DNA of 64,000 bases, from the NCBI GenBank assembly GCA_036172665.1, contig JAYKNF010000013.1, forward strand, positions 5,146,001 through 5,210,000, given 5' to 3'. Source of the stretch: Prosopocoilus inquinatus (lineage: Eukaryota > Arthropoda > Insecta > Coleoptera > Lucanidae). The translations under genes and the position numbers were made by a program. Every line of letters starts with the position of its first letter. Within the stretch, counting starts at the first letter, position 1. This document shows, in pieces, positions 62,801-64,000 of the stretch. The notes under the pieces are model-generated. The model was not told where the DNA came from and ran no database searches. It saw only the letters and a list, made by a program, of their open reading frames with translations.

Positions 62801-64000
62801 ACATATTAGCGTTGTTCCTGTGATGTATCTAATCGATCCTTACTCATCTATCATGTTATTTGACGTTTGGACGGACTCCAGTAACTCTGATGTGAGATAC
62901 AAAGTTCTCGGACGCAGCAGAAGCTGGAAATAGTTTTGAACGAAACAACACGTATTAGCGTTGTTCCTGTGATGTATCTAAACGATCCTTACTTATCTAA
63001 CATAATATATGACGTTTGGATGGACTCCAGTAAGTCTGATGTGAGATACAAAGTTTTTGGACGCAGCAGCTGCTGGAAATAATTTTAAACGAAACAACAC
63101 GTATTAGCGTTGTTCCTGTGCTGTATCTAATCGATCCTTACTTATCTGTCATGTTATTTGACGTTTCGATGGACTCCAGTAACTCTGATGTGAGATACGA
63201 CGTTTTCGGACGCAGCAGAAACTGGAAATAGTTTTTAACGAAACAACACATATTAGCGTTGTTCCTGTGATGTATCTAATCGATCCTTACTTATCTATCA
63301 TGTTATTTGACGTTTGGATCGACTCCAGTAACTCTGATGTGATATACGAAGTTCTCGGGCGCAGCAGAAGCTGGAAATAGTTTTAAACGAAACAGCACGC
63401 ATTAGCGTTGTTCCTGTGATGTATCTAATCGATCCTTACTCACCTATCATGTTATTTGGCGTTTCGATGGACTCCAGTAACTCTGATGTGAGATACAAAG
63501 TTTACGGACGCAGCAGAAGCTGGAAATAGTTTTAAATGAAACAACACGTATTAGCGTTGTTCCTGTGATGTATCTAATCGATCCTTACTCATCTATCATG
63601 TTATTTGACGTTTGGATGGACTCCAGTAACCCTGATGTGAGATACGAAATTTTCGGACGCAGCAGCAGCTGGAAATAGTTTTAAACGAAACAACACATAT
63701 TAGAGTTGTTCCTGTTATGTATCTAATCGATCCTTACTCATCTATCATGTTATTTGGCGTTTCGATGGACTCCAGTAACTTTGATGTGAGATACGAAGTT
63801 CTCGGACGCAGCTGAAGCTGGAAATAGTTTTAAACGAAACAACACGTATTAGCGTTGTTCCTGTGATGTATCTAATCGATCCTTACTTAGCTACTATGTT
63901 ATTTGACGTTTCGATGGACTCCAGTAACTCTAATGTGAGATACGAAATTTTCGGACGCAGCAGCAGCTGGAAATAGTTTTAAACGAAACAACACATATTA
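59861..64000. repeat. 149-bp satellite array, right arm (27 complete monomers)
   Basis: The same satellite resumes in phase. Monomer starts run from 59929 to 63934; 27 are complete and a 67-bp partial ends the window. GATATAC monomers at 60078 and 63338 are 3260 bp apart (22 x 149 minus two 9-bp deletions), and CTCGGGCGC is shared at about 60094 and 63354. After the AAAGTTTACGG monomer at 60227 the order jumps directly to the CTCAGTTCTC monomer, losing three monomers relative to other units. No gene is seen. Confidence 0.97.

Noticed and set aside
1..64000. Telomeric repeats, tRNA, rRNA or host genes
   Set aside because: None seen on either strand; every stretch outside 55466-59860 is assignable to the 149-bp satellite.

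Overview
The window is almost entirely tandem satellite DNA, interrupted once by a structurally complete non-LTR (LINE-type) retrotransposon. It looks like a eukaryotic, probably arthropod, heterochromatic block (centromeric, pericentromeric or sex-chromosomal). The element's Jockey/CR1-like proteins and its (ATT)n 3' tail are common in insects, with Lepidoptera a plausible guess, but nothing in the sequence fixes the species. There are no host genes, rRNA, tRNA or CRISPR arrays.

Satellite (1-55465 and 59861-64000). The monomer is 149 bp. Phased on TGTGAGATAC (position 1), hand accounting gives exactly 373 complete monomers before position 55379, one monomer split by the retrotransposon, and 27 more from 59929 to 63933, i.e. 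401 complete monomers plus a 67-bp partial. Nearly all length change is explained by a 9-bp deletion class (23 monomers), a 1-bp deletion class (7), another 1-bp deletion (2), one 2-bp deletion and one 1-bp insertion. Monomers fall into about a dozen diagnostic types that recur in fixed order, so the array is a higher-order repeat (HOR). It is not one clean HOR but a mosaic of nested tandem and distant duplications: 35/36-mers (left end), 25/24-mers (7.2-14.4 kb), an exact 22-mer of 3278 bp (12.7-19.3 kb), a 21-mer of 3120 bp (31.8-34.9 kb), a dimer (35.8-36.4 kb), an exact 11-mer of 1638 bp in three copies (41.0-45.9 kb), and a 28-mer of about 4163 bp in two copies (45.3-53.6 kb), each containing a 1043-bp 7-mer duplication. 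A further duplication links about 24.8-28 kb with 37.6-41 kb.

Retrotransposon (55466-59860, minus strand). It is 4395 bp long with a 6-bp target-site duplication (CTGTAT). It has a short 5' UTR, ORF1 (SAP-like domain, coiled coil, SGNH/GDSL esterase-like domain), ORF2 (apurinic-type endonuclease plus reverse transcriptase), a 3' UTR with AATAAA, and a (ATT)9 tail. Both ORFs are uninterrupted with catalytic motifs present. ORF2 has no ATG before or within its endonuclease. It overlaps ORF1 in the -1 frame across the heptamers A AAT TTT and T TTT TTC, so an ORF1-ORF2 fusion made by -1 ribosomal frameshifting is the most economical reading. The next HOR copy carries the matching empty site at 63121, with private variants shared on both sides, so the insertion is younger than the last local HOR duplication.
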